Shown here piece by piece: positions 35,881-46,182 of a DNA stretch of 64,000 nt (position 1 is the first letter of the stretch; each line of letters begins with the position of its first letter). Position numbers and translations under genes: made by a program. The stretch is from Helianthus annuus (lineage: Eukaryota > Streptophyta > Magnoliopsida > Asterales > Asteraceae). The DNA lies in NCBI RefSeq assembly GCF_002127325.2, contig NC_035437.2, positions 115,068,916-115,132,915 of the forward strand. The letters are read 5' to 3'. A model generated the notes under the pieces. That model had not been told where the DNA came from. It did no database searches and worked only from the letters and a program-made list of their open reading frames with translations.

Positions 35881-37326
35881 GGTACCAAATTTAAACCCGA
35901 TGGTTCTGTTGATCGGTTGAAAGCTAGACTTGTCGCTAAAGGCTTTCACCAACGCCCCGGTTTAGACTATGTCGAAACTTTCAGCCCCGTAGTAAAACCC
36001 GCAACTCTTCGCCTCATTCTTGCCATTGCCACCTCTTTTAATTGGCCTCTTCGCCAACTCGACATTAATAATGCTTTTCTCCAAGGTAACCTTACCGAGT
36101 CCGTTTACATGACTCAACCACCTGGGTTCGTTGATCCTTCCTTCCCTAATCACATTTGCAAACTCAACAAAGCTATCTATGGTCTCCGCCAAGCCTCCCG
36201 GGCTTGGTATGACGAACTCAAAAGATATCTTCTTTCCGTTCACTTCAAACCCACTATTTCGGATCCCTCACTCTTTATCAACAACACTTCTTCTTCCCCT
36301 ATATTCATTTTGGTCTACGTCGATGATATTATTATCATCGGTGCTAACTCTTCTCTAATCCACTCTTTTATTCAATCCCTTGCAAAAAGGTTCTCTCTAA
36401 AAGACCTTGGCGATCTCTCTTACTTCCTTGGCATCGAGGTCATTCCTCATTCCAATGGTCTCTTCTTATCTCAATCTAAATATATCCTTGATATCCTAAC
36501 CAAGGCCAACATGAGTAATTGCAAGCCGTCAACCACACCTATGTCGAGTTCCTCTACTATCACTATATTGGATGGCGACCCTCAACCCTCTCCTACCGAT
36601 TGCCGTGCACTGGTCGGTGCTCTCCAATATTTGGCCTTAACCCGTCTAGATATTGCCTTCTCGGTTAACAAGCTTTCACAATTTATGCATAAACCAATAA
36701 CCACTCATTGGGAAGCTTTGAAGAGATTACTTCGGTACCTACATGGTACTTTACATCATGGGCTTTTCTTCAAACGCAACTCTCCGTTACAGCTTCATGC
36801 CTTTACCGATGCCGACTGGGCTGGTGACCGTCCCTCTTACCGAAGTACCACTGGTTACATTGTTTACCTTGGCTCAAATCCGATTTCATGGAGCTCTAAA
36901 CGCCAACCTACACTTGCCCGCTCATCCACAGAAGCTGAGTTTCGAGCAGTTGCCTCCACAACAACTGAAATGCAATGGATCATATCTCTCATGTTCGAAC
37001 TTGGTTACAAATCTACAGTCACTCCAGCAATCTATTGTGATAATCTAAGCGCAACCCACTACTCGGCAAATCCGGTATTTCACTCACGAATGAAGCACCT
37101 TGCCTTAGATTTTCACTTTGTTCGCGAGAAAGTACGTGACGGTACTATACGGGTTACTCACATTGCCGGTGATGATCAACTTGCGGATGCTCTCACAAAG
37201 CCATTACTACGCCAACGATTTCAGCTTCTCACATCCAAGATTGGTCTTCTCTCGCGTTCGTCCATCTTGCGGGGGCATATTAAACCCAACTCGGTGACAA
37301 CCGAGTCTGCCACCAAAACCATTTGA
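35881..37326 (+). pseudogene. Copia 1 Pol, 3' part (RT and RNase H)
   Basis: From 35881 the copia RT frame resumes ([21 protein letters not shown]). Motifs follow in order: [25 protein letters not shown], the catalytic YVDDIII (about 36316), SYFLGIEV, then copia RNase H with [29 protein letters not shown] and [22 protein letters not shown]. It stops at 37324-37326, inside the 3' LTR. The frame is open for 481 codons. With the 5' part it made a normal-length copia polyprotein of roughly 1400 residues before the gypsy insertion. The frame has no start of its own here; the upstream codons from 35758 are LTR sequence. Confidence 0.93.
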
Positions 37327-37476
37327 ATTTGAATGTTGTAACTGCTTTGTATCTAGTCAAATACTTAGCTAACTTAGTTCCTTATTTCTAGCACTCAGTT
37401 TCCTAGTCTTTAGCTCATTCAATGTATATATTAACCATGCATATCAATGAAAATATTAACAGTTGATACTCTCATA
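37278..37476 (+). repeat. 3' LTR of copia 1
   Basis: 199 bp; three differences from the 5' LTR (two adjacent in CTCTC/CTGCC, one in AATAGT/AATATT). Followed by the CCTAG duplication. The pol stop codon lies within its first 50 bp. Confidence 0.93.
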
Positions 37477-37541
37477 CCTAGGTCTATAGTCCATATTCTA
37501 TTTCATTAGTGTAAAACTTTTAGTAATCTTTATTTATTTTT

Positions 37542-37694
37542 CACTGGCGGACCTAGAAAATATTTTCAAAGGGTACGGATGGGGGGTTTAACCAAATTTT
37601 CAAAAGGTACGGGCGGGATTTTGCCCTATAAAATATACTAATTTTTTTCAACGGTGCGTCCGCCCACCTAACCTTCTTGCTAAGTCCGCCCCTG
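37542..37694. mobile_element. Small hAT-like MITE
   Basis: It begins CACTGGCGGACCTAG and ends CTAAGTCCGCCCCTG, imperfect inverted repeats of the CAGGGGCGGA type known from plant hAT MITEs. The flanking 8-mers (TTATTTTT / TTTGCTTT) match only in part, so the family call is tentative. Confidence 0.45.
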
Positions 37695-37699
37695 TTTGC

Positions 37700-38025
37700 T
37701 TTAGAATTTGAGGTGTTATTCCAAGTTTTATGATGTTTTATATATGATTGTTATAAATAAGATTACTAACTTTAGAATAATACACATACATGAGTTATAA
37801 CTGAATATGATGTGTTCTAACTAAAATGTAAGACGGTAAAATAGTTATTATACATCTTACAAAATTATTAATGTGGGTTAAAACTGAATCAAATGTAATT
37901 TCTGACAACTTAGAATCAAGTTCTAGTAATCGTTCGTGAAGACTTAAAATCAAGTTCAAGTAACACAGGGTAGGCATGTACATGGATCAAAAGTGTGGAT
38001 AACCATTTGATGAAAGTTCGTTATG
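37700..38025. other. AT-rich spacer between the two copia elements
   Basis: No coding, structural or repeat signal beyond simple AT richness. Confidence 0.5.
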
Positions 38026-38248
38026 TTCGTTATTGGATAACATCTTTTATTTTCGTTTATTATTATTGATTGTTATCCACTCCATATTTAGAGGTCGTAT
38101 TTACGGAATGTTTGTTTTGGCATTCCTATTTATTTTGTACCTTTGATTGAGAATGTATCAGAAAATAATCTTCTCATCTTTCTTGTTAATTCCATTATGG
38201 TATCAGAGCAGGTTTCACAAACCTAGCTCTTGATCTCGATTCAGGAAG

Positions 38249-38977
38249 ATGACAGGAAACGATAACCAAAACAAAAACAAGGATGGAGAAGGTTCTGGCG
38301 GTGGGATCGCGTATGACTCACCCTATTATCTTCATCCATCAGACTACCCCAAACAGCTTCATGTCAATGAAGTTCTCACCGACAATAACTTTGCCGATTG
38401 GAGTCAAGAGATGACAAACTTTCTGTTTGCCAAAAACAAAATAGAGTTCGTCGATGGGACGATCAAGAAACCTGAGAAATCTTCGAAGGACTACATGTCG
38501 TGGATGCGTGTTGATGCTATGATAAAGGGTTGGTTGACAGCCGCCATGGAGAAGAACATACGAAACAGTGTCCAATATGCAGGTACGGCGTCAGAGATAT
38601 GGACAGATCTGAACGAACGTTTTGGGAAGGAGAGTGCTCCTAGGGCGTATGAATTAAAACAAAAAATCGCTTCCACTCGACAAAGTGGTGCTTCCGTCTC
38701 AACCTACTTTACCCAGCTACGGTCTGTATGGGACGAAGCCCAGTCCATACATCCTTTCCCACGTTGCACCTGTGACAAGTGTGAATGTGATGTGGGCAGA
38801 AAGATAAACGAATATCTAGAAAAGGAACACCTTTATGAATTTTTGATGGGCTTAGATCCTGATTTCACAGTTATTAAAACACAAATCCTAGCCACAAAAC
38901 CGATTCCATCACTTGGAAACGCGTATCACAGGAGCACCACCAGAATCCGTTGCGTTCAAGGCTGCACAAAAGCGTGA
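38249..38977 (+). CDS. Copia 2 Gag (frameshifted at its 3' end)
   Basis: The 242-codon frame begins MTGNDNQNKNKDGEG and contains the retrotransposon Gag N-terminal region (PYYLHPSDYPKQLHVNEVLTDNNFADWSQEM, about 26-55). This is followed by the longer Gag_2-type domain (WTDLNERFGKESAPRAYELKQKI, about 117-139) and a CTCDKCECD cysteine cluster near 173-181. Up to PSLGNAYH (near 38925) it reads as normal copia Gag. After that the true continuation (ITGAPPESVAFKAAQKREF) lies in another frame, so the last codons here are out-of-frame readthrough. The likely cause is a short deletion of the stretch that usually follows NAYH. Confidence 0.85.
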   Translation: MTGNDNQNKNKDGEGSGGGIAYDSPYYLHPSDYPKQLHVNEVLTDNNFADWSQEMTNFLFAKNKIEFVDGTIKKPEKSSKDYMSWMRVDAMIKGWLTAAMEKNIRNSVQYAGTASEIWTDLNERFGKESAPRAYELKQKIASTRQSGASVSTYFTQLRSVWDEAQSIHPFPRCTCDKCECDVGRKINEYLEKEHLYEFLMGLDPDFTVIKTQILATKPIPSLGNAYHRSTTRIRCVQGCTKA

Positions 38978-41900
38978 GTTTTCCTCGGGCCAAAACAAAG
39001 AAAAGGGTGGTTCAAGGGCTGTGAAAGAAAACAACGAACATTGCACCTTCTGCAATAGAGATGGGCATAAGCGAGAGGGCTGTTTCAAGCTGGTCGGGTA
39101 CCCAGAATGGTGGCCCGGGAAGAAAGGAGAAAAGGTGAAGGCCAAGGCCGGGTGTGTCGAGACAGAAACAAGTCCTATTCCAAGTTTGACAAAAGAAGAT
39201 TACCAACTTTTCTTAAAGCAGTTTTCTAGATCAGGTAAAGGCGAGGGTACAAAACCCGTTGCTAATATGGCTCATAAGGAGGACGATGAAGGTGAGTGGA
39301 TTTTTGATTCGGGTTGCACCGAATATATTACTTACCTTTCAAACATCCTTGCAAACAAGGAGACCACCCCCTTCGAGGCTCCCGTCATTATTCCTAATGG
39401 GGAGTCCATTCCGGTTAAAGGAAAAGGGGAATATACTCTTCCGGGCGGAGCAAAAGTGAAGGGCGTCCTTTATGTCCCAGATTTCAAATGCAATCTTCTT
39501 TCTGTTAGTCGCCTTAGCCGCGACCTTCAATGTTCTATTACCTTTTTCCCTGATTTTTGTATCATGCAGGGACTACAGAGGAGGAACTTGATTGGTGTGG
39601 GTAGATGCGAAAGGGGACTGTACCAAATGAAGATGGTTCAAGAAAGAAAGGCCATGGCTACCACTGCTGAGACGTGGCATAGAAGACTCGGACATGCTTC
39701 AAAGGGAAAGCTTACTAAAATGGATTTTCTCAAAACTACTGTTTTTGATTTGGGTAATTTTTGTGATTCATGTTCTAGAGCAAAACATACTAGATTGCCT
39801 TTTCCTTCCAGTTTTATTAAAACTAGTGCTCCTTTTGATTTGGTTCATTGTGATATTTGGGGGGGTTATCGAGTATCTTCATATACAAGGGCCAACTACT
39901 TTCTTACAATAGTTGATGATTTTAGTAGAGCGGTGTGGATATTTCTCCTTAAATACAAAAGTGAAGCAAGCCAGTGTCTCAAAAATTTTCACAAAATGAT
40001 TGAGGTGCAATTTAAGAAACAAATTAAACGGGTCAGATGTGATAATGGTGGGGAGTTCACATCAAACAACATGCAAGAGTTTTATAATGAAAAGGGAATC
40101 TTGTTAGAAACCACATGTCCCCACACTCCCCAACAAAACGGTGTTGTAGAAAGAAAGCATAGACACTTACTCGAAACCGCTCGCGCCTTAAGGTTTGGTG
40201 CAAATCTTCCTAAAAGGTTTTGGGGAGAATGCATTTTAACCGCGGCATATGTGATTAATCGTCTCCCATCTAAGGCTATTAAAAATAAAACCCCTTTTGA
40301 ACTCATTTGGAATGAAAAACCAGATTATGATTTTCTAAGGGTTTTTGGGTGTCTAGCTTATTTAAAAAATACTGACACAAATGGAGACAAGTTCGAAGAA
40401 AGGGGGAAACCAGGGGTCTTTCTTGGATACCCCCCTAGAACGAAGGGTTATAAAATTCTTGACCTTGAGACCCGAAAGATAGTGATTAGTAGGGATGTGA
40501 ATTTTCATGAAGAACATTTTCCTTTCAAAAATGTCGAAGGAGAAAATGACAGTGGAATCGAGGAGCCAACTATAGTCCATGATTGCCACTGTTATGATGA
40601 GCTTGTTGTGTCACAAACCGAAAGCCAAAGCCCAGTAATACAAGACCCACAAGAGGACCATGACCAAGGCAATAACACCGAGCCCAATAACGGCTCAAGT
40701 GGCATAAATGAAAATCACAGTCCTGATGAAATGGATCACGTTATTGAGGAAGAGCAGCCCAATATCAATGAGTTTGAAATAAATGAATCACATGAGGAAG
40801 TCGCGGCCCAAACCGAAGGCAGACCCACTCGGTCAAGAACTCAGCCTTCAAGATTTAAAGACTTCGTCGTACAGGTTCCCCCTTCGGTCAAACACCCAAC
40901 TTCAACTTCCAATCAAGTTACCTCCACGGTACATTACCCAATCTCTAATTTTGTCTCTTATGATAAATTTTCCACTAACCATAAAGCATTTTTGACGGCT
41001 ATCACTAAAAATGATGAGCCAAAGAATTTCAAACAAGCTGCTCAGGATGCTCACTGGCGTGAAGCCATGCAAAAGGAGATTAAAGCTCTAGAAAAGAATG
41101 GAACTTGGACCTTGGAAGACTTGCCTAAAGATAAGCGGGCAATAGACTCAAAGTGGGTGTACAAAATCAAATTTAAGCCTAATGGTGAGGTTGAAAGGTA
41201 CAAGGCTCGTTTGGTTGCAAAGGGATTCACTCAAATGGAAGGAGTAGATTATCACGACACATTTGCGCCAGTGGCTAAACTAGTCACAGTTCGAACCTTA
41301 TTAGCAGTGGCCGTGAAGAAAGATTGGTTTATCCATCAGCTCGATGTGAATAACGCTTTTTTACACGGGGATCTAGATGAGGAAGTTTACATGAAAATTC
41401 CTCAAGGCTTCTCCAATGATGGCGAAACTCGTGTGTGTCGTTTAAGAAAGTCCTTATACGGATTGAAGCAAGCTTCACGTAACTGGTACCACAAGTTCAC
41501 TGCTTTCCTTTTGAGCTTGAATTTCAGACAATCCAAGGCCGATCACTCTTTGTTCATTTATGAGGCCGAGAGCATCATGATAGTCGTTCTCATCTATGTG
41601 GACGATGTAATTATTACTGGTAACTATCTCAATAAAATTCAAGAAATCAAGACACGGCTTGATAAAGAATTTAGTGTCAAAGATCTCGGTCCTTTGAAAT
41701 ACTTTCTAGGCATAGAGGTAGCCAAGACAAGAGATGGCCTCGTCCTTAGCCAACGCAAGTATACATTGGACATTTTAAAGGATTGTGGAAAATTGGGTTG
41801 CAAACCGAGTTCCTTTCCGATTGAGCACGGCTTGAAACTCGACAAGGGTGAAAATGAACCAAGTGTTGATGCGAACCAATACCGACGCTTAGTTGGTCGA

Positions 41901-42437
41901 CTTCTATACCTTCAAGCCACACGACCTGATATCACTTACTCTGTCAATGTCTTGAGCCAGTTTGTAGCTGACCCGAGAAGCAACCATCTAGAGGCAGCAA
42001 ATCGTGTCCTAAGATATTTAAAGGCTACACCAGGTCAAGGTATTCTCCTTTCCCGTGCAGGAGATCCTGTTTTAACCGCTTATTGTGACTCAGATTGGTT
42101 GGGTTGTCCATATACAAGACGGTCGCGTACGGGATACTTCCTGTTGCTAGGTGGGACTCCCATCTCTTGGAAAACTAAGAAACAATTCGTTGTCTCGCGC
42201 TCTTCAGTCGAAGCCGAATATAGAGCTATGGCTTCTACAGTCAGTGAAGTCGTTTGGGTTCGTTGGTTACTTAGTGAGCTCCAAGTTCACATTTCATCAC
42301 CCACGCCTCTGTTTTGTGATAATCAAGCAGCCCGTGACATCGCCAACAATCCGGTATTCCATGAAAGAACTAAGCATGTGAGATGGACTGCTATTTTGTG
42401 CGAGAACGAGTTGAATCCAAAGAGATCATTCCCATGA
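38913..42437 (+). CDS. Copia 2 Pol (zinc knuckle, PR, IN, RT, RNase H), frame-broken at both ends
   Basis: The 1174-codon frame has no natural ATG start; it is continuous with Gag in the intact family. In order: zinc knuckle CTFCNRDGHKREGC (about 43-56), protease FDSGCTEYIT (about 130-139), integrase zinc site (HRRLGHAS...CDSCSRAKH) and core (HCDIWGG, RCDNGGEF, QQNGVVERKHRH, about 310-420). RT follows with WTLEDLPKDKRAIDSKWVY, LDVNNAFLHGDL and YVDDVIITG (catalytic, near 41598). RNase H has YCDSDWLGCPYTRRSRTGY, SSVEAEYRAMAST and CDNQAARDIANNPVFHERTKH. Just after ERTKHV (about 42378) one base appears to be missing. The usual C-terminus is then readable in another frame up to TGA at 42548-42550, and this frame instead stops at 42437. 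Confidence 0.9.
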   Translation: METRITGAPPESVAFKAAQKREFSSGQNKEKGGSRAVKENNEHCTFCNRDGHKREGCFKLVGYPEWWPGKKGEKVKAKAGCVETETSPIPSLTKEDYQLFLKQFSRSGKGEGTKPVANMAHKEDDEGEWIFDSGCTEYITYLSNILANKETTPFEAPVIIPNGESIPVKGKGEYTLPGGAKVKGVLYVPDFKCNLLSVSRLSRDLQCSITFFPDFCIMQGLQRRNLIGVGRCERGLYQMKMVQERKAMATTAETWHRRLGHASKGKLTKMDFLKTTVFDLGNFCDSCSRAKHTRLPFPSSFIKTSAPFDLVHCDIWGGYRVSSYTRANYFLTIVDDFSRAVWIFLLKYKSEASQCLKNFHKMIEVQFKKQIKRVRCDNGGEFTSNNMQEFYNEKGILLETTCPHTPQQNGVVERKHRHLLETARALRFGANLPKRFWGECILTAAYVINRLPSKAIKNKTPFELIWNEKPDYDFLRVFGCLAYLKNTDTNGDKFEERGKPGVFLGYPPRTKGYKILDLETRKIVISRDVNFHEEHFPFKNVEGENDSGIEEPTIVHDCHCYDELVVSQTESQSPVIQDPQEDHDQGNNTEPNNGSSGINENHSPDEMDHVIEEEQPNINEFEINESHEEVAAQTEGRPTRSRTQPSRFKDFVVQVPPSVKHPTSTSNQVTSTVHYPISNFVSYDKFSTNHKAFLTAITKNDEPKNFKQAAQDAHWREAMQKEIKALEKNGTWTLEDLPKDKRAIDSKWVYKIKFKPNGEVERYKARLVAKGFTQMEGVDYHDTFAPVAKLVTVRTLLAVAVKKDWFIHQLDVNNAFLHGDLDEEVYMKIPQGFSNDGETRVCRLRKSLYGLKQASRNWYHKFTAFLLSLNFRQSKADHSLFIYEAESIMIVVLIYVDDVIITGNYLNKIQEIKTRLDKEFSVKDLGPLKYFLGIEVAKTRDGLVLSQRKYTLDILKDCGKLGCKPSSFPIEHGLKLDKGENEPSVDANQYRRLVGRLLYLQATRPDITYSVNVLSQFVADPRSNHLEAANRVLRYLKATPGQGILLSRAGDPVLTAYCDSDWLGCPYTRRSRTGYFLLLGGTPISWKTKKQFVVSRSSVEAEYRAMASTVSEVVWVRWLLSELQVHISSPTPLFCDNQAARDIANNPVFHERTKHVRWTAILCENELNPKRSFP

Positions 42438-42729
42438 AGATCAGCAGCACAATGCAAGTAGTAGACTTGCTCACGAAGGGACTCACAACTCAACAGCTCC
42501 TTTTTCTTCTTGGCAAGATTGGCATTGCAAATTTGCATGCTTCATCTTGAGGGGGAATATTGGATAACATCTTTTATTTTCGTTTATTATTATTGATTGT
42601 TATCCACTCCATATTTAGAGGTCGTATTTACGGAATGTTTGTTTTGGCATTCCTATTTATTTTGTACCTTTGATTGAGAATGTATCAGAAAATAATCTTC
42701 TCATCTTTCTTGTTAATTCCATTATTCGT

Positions 42730-43380
42730 TTATTTAATTCACGATTGAACATGAATAAAGCTCCTTGTTCATTTAGTTATACCATGTTAGTTCATTTATG
42801 ATTGTGTATATTCTTTTTGTTCGTTCATTTATGCTCATTTATACTCGTTTATGTCGATTCATTATGTTCGTTTAAATATCCATTTAATTTAAATTTATTT
42901 AGATAATGTTATTTACTTTTAGTTTTTCAGATATTGTTGGACTTTGTTATGATAATGGTTTTGGACTTCTGTCATTTATATTCCATCTGTGTTTATTTGT
43001 TTTCGTATATATTCGTCCGTGTTTGTTTATTTATGTTTATTAGTGATCGTGTGTTCGTTTATGTTCACTTGTATTCATTTATGGTATTAACAAACTAAAA
43101 TAAACGCACATGATACACTAAATTTCCTAATGAATGAACACAAACAAAGGTTTCGTTCGCCGAACTGTTCATACTTGATCATTTTTTCGACTAAAGTTAA
43201 ACGAACAAATCCAAACAAACTTCTTTGTCTAATTATTATTACCTATATAAACATAAAACAATGGGCGGGAATAGTAATTGGTGATGAATGGTGGTTGTCC
43301 AACCGGTGGGTGTCACATGGCGCCCACTAAAGGTTTTTTTTTTTTAACTTTTTCTTCACAACTACATTAATATATATATG
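42730..43380. repeat. AT-rich spacer with TTCGTTTATG-type repeats
   Basis: Irregular repetition of tgttcgtttatg, cattta and gttcattta on the plus strand to about 43090, then their complement (gaacacaaac, cgaacaaat) to about 43225. This makes a loose inverted arrangement. No gene seen. Confidence 0.5.
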
Positions 43381-43407
43381 CGACGACAAATTATAACACA
43401 AACAATG

Positions 43408-43475
43408 AGAGTGGTGTGGTGGAAAAGAATGTAGCTTCTAAGCCATCAGACACGGGTTTGATTCCCTGTTGAGGC
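43408..43475 (+). repeat. tRNA-derived SINE-like head
   Basis: GTGGTGTGGTGGAAAAG resembles a pol III A box and GGGTTTGATTCCC a B box, spaced as in plant SINEs. A second diverged example lies at about 43886-43955 (GTGGTCTAGTTGTTGAAAAG ... AAGTTCAATTCC). It cannot fold as a functional tRNA by eye. Boundaries and target duplications are not determined. Confidence 0.4.
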
Positions 43476-44104
43476 AATTTAGTTCTCATTATTTTGTATT
43501 TTTAGTAAATTAGAATTGTTTTAAGTAGAATCCTAAACTTTATAAACTTACGTTACTACCTTTAAACTTTAAAACTTACTATATAGTCCTTAAAATTTAA
43601 TAAATTACTACTCTTAAAGATTAAACTTACAATATAGTAGGTAGTCTTCAAGATTTAAAATATTCTTTTTGTACATTGTTAAAAGTTAAAAAAAAAATTT
43701 AGATGTAGCCTAATGAACCAAATCCGTAATTAAAAATGCAAAAATTATAAGTGTAAAACGGCAGCATACAAAAACTAGTTCGGATACATATCTAGTAAAA
43801 CCTTGTATTTTTAAATAGACTTTTTGCTTTTTTAAAGTTTATGTATGTAACTTTTTAAACAATAACAGAAGATTTTATCTATCACTTGTGGTCTAGTTGT
43901 TGAAAAGAGAGTTTTCTTTGGAGGCCCAAGTTCAATTCCTTGCTAGTGTCACATTTGGTGGATAAAGACAATGAAGGCTAGTTTTCTTAGACCTTAGGTC
44001 AAGAGTTCGAGCCAGAGCCACCTCGGGTTTTAGTCCACGGTGCGTTACGCTAGAGAGATTCTCTTGTGCCGGCGCAAGCCCCTGCCACTAACAGTGGGTG
44101 GTAT

Positions 44105-44290
44105 GGTTTCCCGGGGAACGCCGTTAGCCGAACTCTGACGCCAGCGTGGACCCGGTTAAGATAATATAGTTTGACCAGAGTGGGGTTATGGGTTAGGGCT
44201 CTCTGTTTAAGATTTCCCGTGGAATATCATTAGCCAAACCCTAACGCCAGTGTAGACCCACTAAAAATAACATAGTATGACCAGAGTGTG
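44105..44290. repeat. Two diverged tandem units (period about 106 bp)
   Basis: TTTCCCG(G/T)GGAA(C/T)... TTAGCC(G/A)AA(C/...)CT(G/A)ACGCCAG(C/T)GT(G/A)GACCC ... ATA(A/G)TA...TGACCAGAGTG occurs at about 44107 and again at about 44213. Upstream (44000-44100) is a GC-richer stretch with GTTCGAGCC, which may belong to the same SINE-like repeat. No gene seen. Confidence 0.6.
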
Positions 44291-44311
44291 ATCAGAGCTA
44301 TTCACCTATAT

Positions 44312-45210
44312 ATTAAAAAGAGAACATAATGAACAGTAACAATAAAAAAATATTAAAAAGAGTCTTGAATGAAAAGTAATAAAATAGAAATGAATTAATA
44401 GTATTGGGTACTGGTATTAAATTTACCAAACTGTGTGTATTTTCGGTATCCGTTCGGCACCGGTATTCATCGGGTTTTACCCTCAAATACCGGTATCGTA
44501 CCAGTACCGACCGTAGCAAGCCGTACTTTACCAGGTATATTCGGTACCAGTACCCATTTTTTGGGATTTCGATAACGGTATTTTCGGTACCGGTTGGTAC
44601 CGAGCTCATCAAATCCTGTAGCAACGTAGAAATGCAAGTAATTGCACAGTTTAGATTACCTTTCGTACACACAGTAAGTAAACTGTATTTCATTTGAATG
44701 AAGTTTTATATGCACAACAACTTATTTTGCTTTATTTTTTGCCTTTTTACGTAATGAATGATTAAAAAGAGAACATAATGAACAGTAACAATAAATAAAT
44801 ATTCAAAAGAGTCTTGAATGAAAAGTAATAAAAATAGAAATGAATTAATAGTATTGGGTACCGGTATCAAATTTACCAAACTGAGTGTATTTTCGGTATC
44901 CGTTCGGCACCGGTATTTATCGGGTTTTACCCTCAAATACCGGTGCCGTACCAGTACCGACAGTATCAAGCCGTACTGTACTAGGTATATTCGGTACCGG
45001 TACCCATTTTTTGCGATTTCGATAACGGTATTTTCGGTACTTGTTGGTACCGAGCTCATCAAATCATGTAGCAACGTAGCAATGCAAGTAATTGCACAGT
45101 TTAGATTACTTTTCGCACACACAGTAAGTAAACTATATTTCGTTTGAATGAGGTTTTATATACACAACAACTTATTTTGCTTTATTTTTTGTCTTTTTAT
45201 GTAATGAATG
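44312..45210. repeat. Tandem duplication of about 449 bp rich in GGTACCG
   Basis: 44312-44760 and 44761-45210 are about 93-95% identical by eye (both begin ATTAAAAAGAGAACATAATGAAC). Each contains a run of ACCGGTA/GGTACCG motifs that makes matching open frames on both strands; these frames are by-products of the motif. A further, more diverged GGTACCGAGC-rich part follows to about 45505. 45510-45820 holds nothing recognisable. Confidence 0.85.
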
Positions 45211-46182
45211 AATTGTAGCATGTAAAATTAACTTGGATATTTAGATTATTGATGAGAAAATCGTATCAAATCCTGTAATCAAACCGGTATCGTATCGGTA
45301 CCAAATTTACTATACCAAATCATTTTCGGTACCAATTTCGTACCCACATTTTGGCGTTTTCAGAATCGTTACTTTTGGTTCGACACCGGTCTAGCACCAT
45401 ACCTATATTTATACCGTATGGTACCGAGCATTTTCGGTGCCGGTACCTAATTTCGATGATTTTCCGGATCGGTACTTTCGGTGCCGTTACAGGTACCGAG
45501 CTCATCCATATTTTAACGTGTTAGCACCGTAATAACTGAACTGAAAACAACCGAATTTCCAACGTGTAGGACGTGTGGGTCCTATTATTATATATTAGGT
45601 TATTTAAAATCGTTTTTTTAGGACGGATTGACTATCCTTTTCACGACATTTTTATGTATGTTTTGATATTCAGTATCTGCTTGCCGTTACTGACACGCGT
45701 TTTGCAGTTATTGGTCCCCGCCGCCACACACGGGCAGAAATTTAACTAGTTTGTTTAAGAGTTTAAGAGGGTGTCAGATCTCTATTCTCACTGTTAAAAA
45801 AATATTAAAAAAAAGGCTCATTCTATTCCCACCCCCCTATTTACTAATTACACCCTCCCTATCAAAAACATCACATCCATCAATCATTTGGTTTTTGTTT
45901 TTAGCTTGTTTTGTCTTTTTGTTGTCTTTTTTTATTCATTTATTTAATTATTAGTTATTTAGTATTTGTTTATTATTTAATTAGTTATTATTATTATTAT
46001 TATTATTATATTTATTATTGTTATATTTATTATTATTAGTAGTAGTAATGATATAGTATTTATTATTAGTTTTTATTGTTATAATTTATCAAATTATATT
46101 TATAACTGTAACAAAAGCTATATAAAAATAAGTATTTTTTTACAAAATTATTATCATTTAATAATTTACATACCGAGGTTTA

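Larger units (their letters stand above)
22799..37476 (+). mobile_element. Ty1/copia element 1, split by a gypsy insertion
   Basis: 199-bp LTRs (22799-22997 and 37278-37476) differ at three positions. The element is flanked by perfect CCTAG duplications (22794-22798 and 37477-37481). A primer-binding site complementary to initiator tRNA-Met (TGGTATCAGCC, 22998) follows the 5' LTR, and a purine tract (GCGGGGGCA) precedes the 3' LTR. LTR ends are TATT...CATA, not TG...CA. Gag, protease, integrase and the first RT residues lie before the gypsy insertion; the rest of RT and RNase H lie after it. Without the insertion the element would be about 4.6 kb. Confidence 0.95.
38031..42724 (+). mobile_element. 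Ty1/copia element 2, full length, identical LTRs
   Basis: 167-bp LTRs (38031-38197 and 42558-42724) are identical by eye and flanked by perfect TTCGT duplications (38026-38030 and 42725-42729). The primer site TGGTATCAGAGCAGG starts at 38198, and a purine tract (TTGAGGGGGAA) precedes the 3' LTR. LTR ends are TATTGG...CCATTA, again TA...TA. It is a different family from copia 1 by LTR and Gag sequence. The insertion is very recent, yet the coding region carries two frame lesions. Confidence 0.96.

Noticed and set aside
43408..43475. Possible tRNA gene
   Set aside because: A- and B-box-like sequences are present, but no cloverleaf with proper acceptor and anticodon stems can be drawn by eye; a SINE-like relic fits better.
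44313..45147. Four overlapping frames of 97-138 codons on both strands
   Set aside because: They arise from the GGTACCG motif and the 449-bp duplication, recur in both units, and have no domain features.
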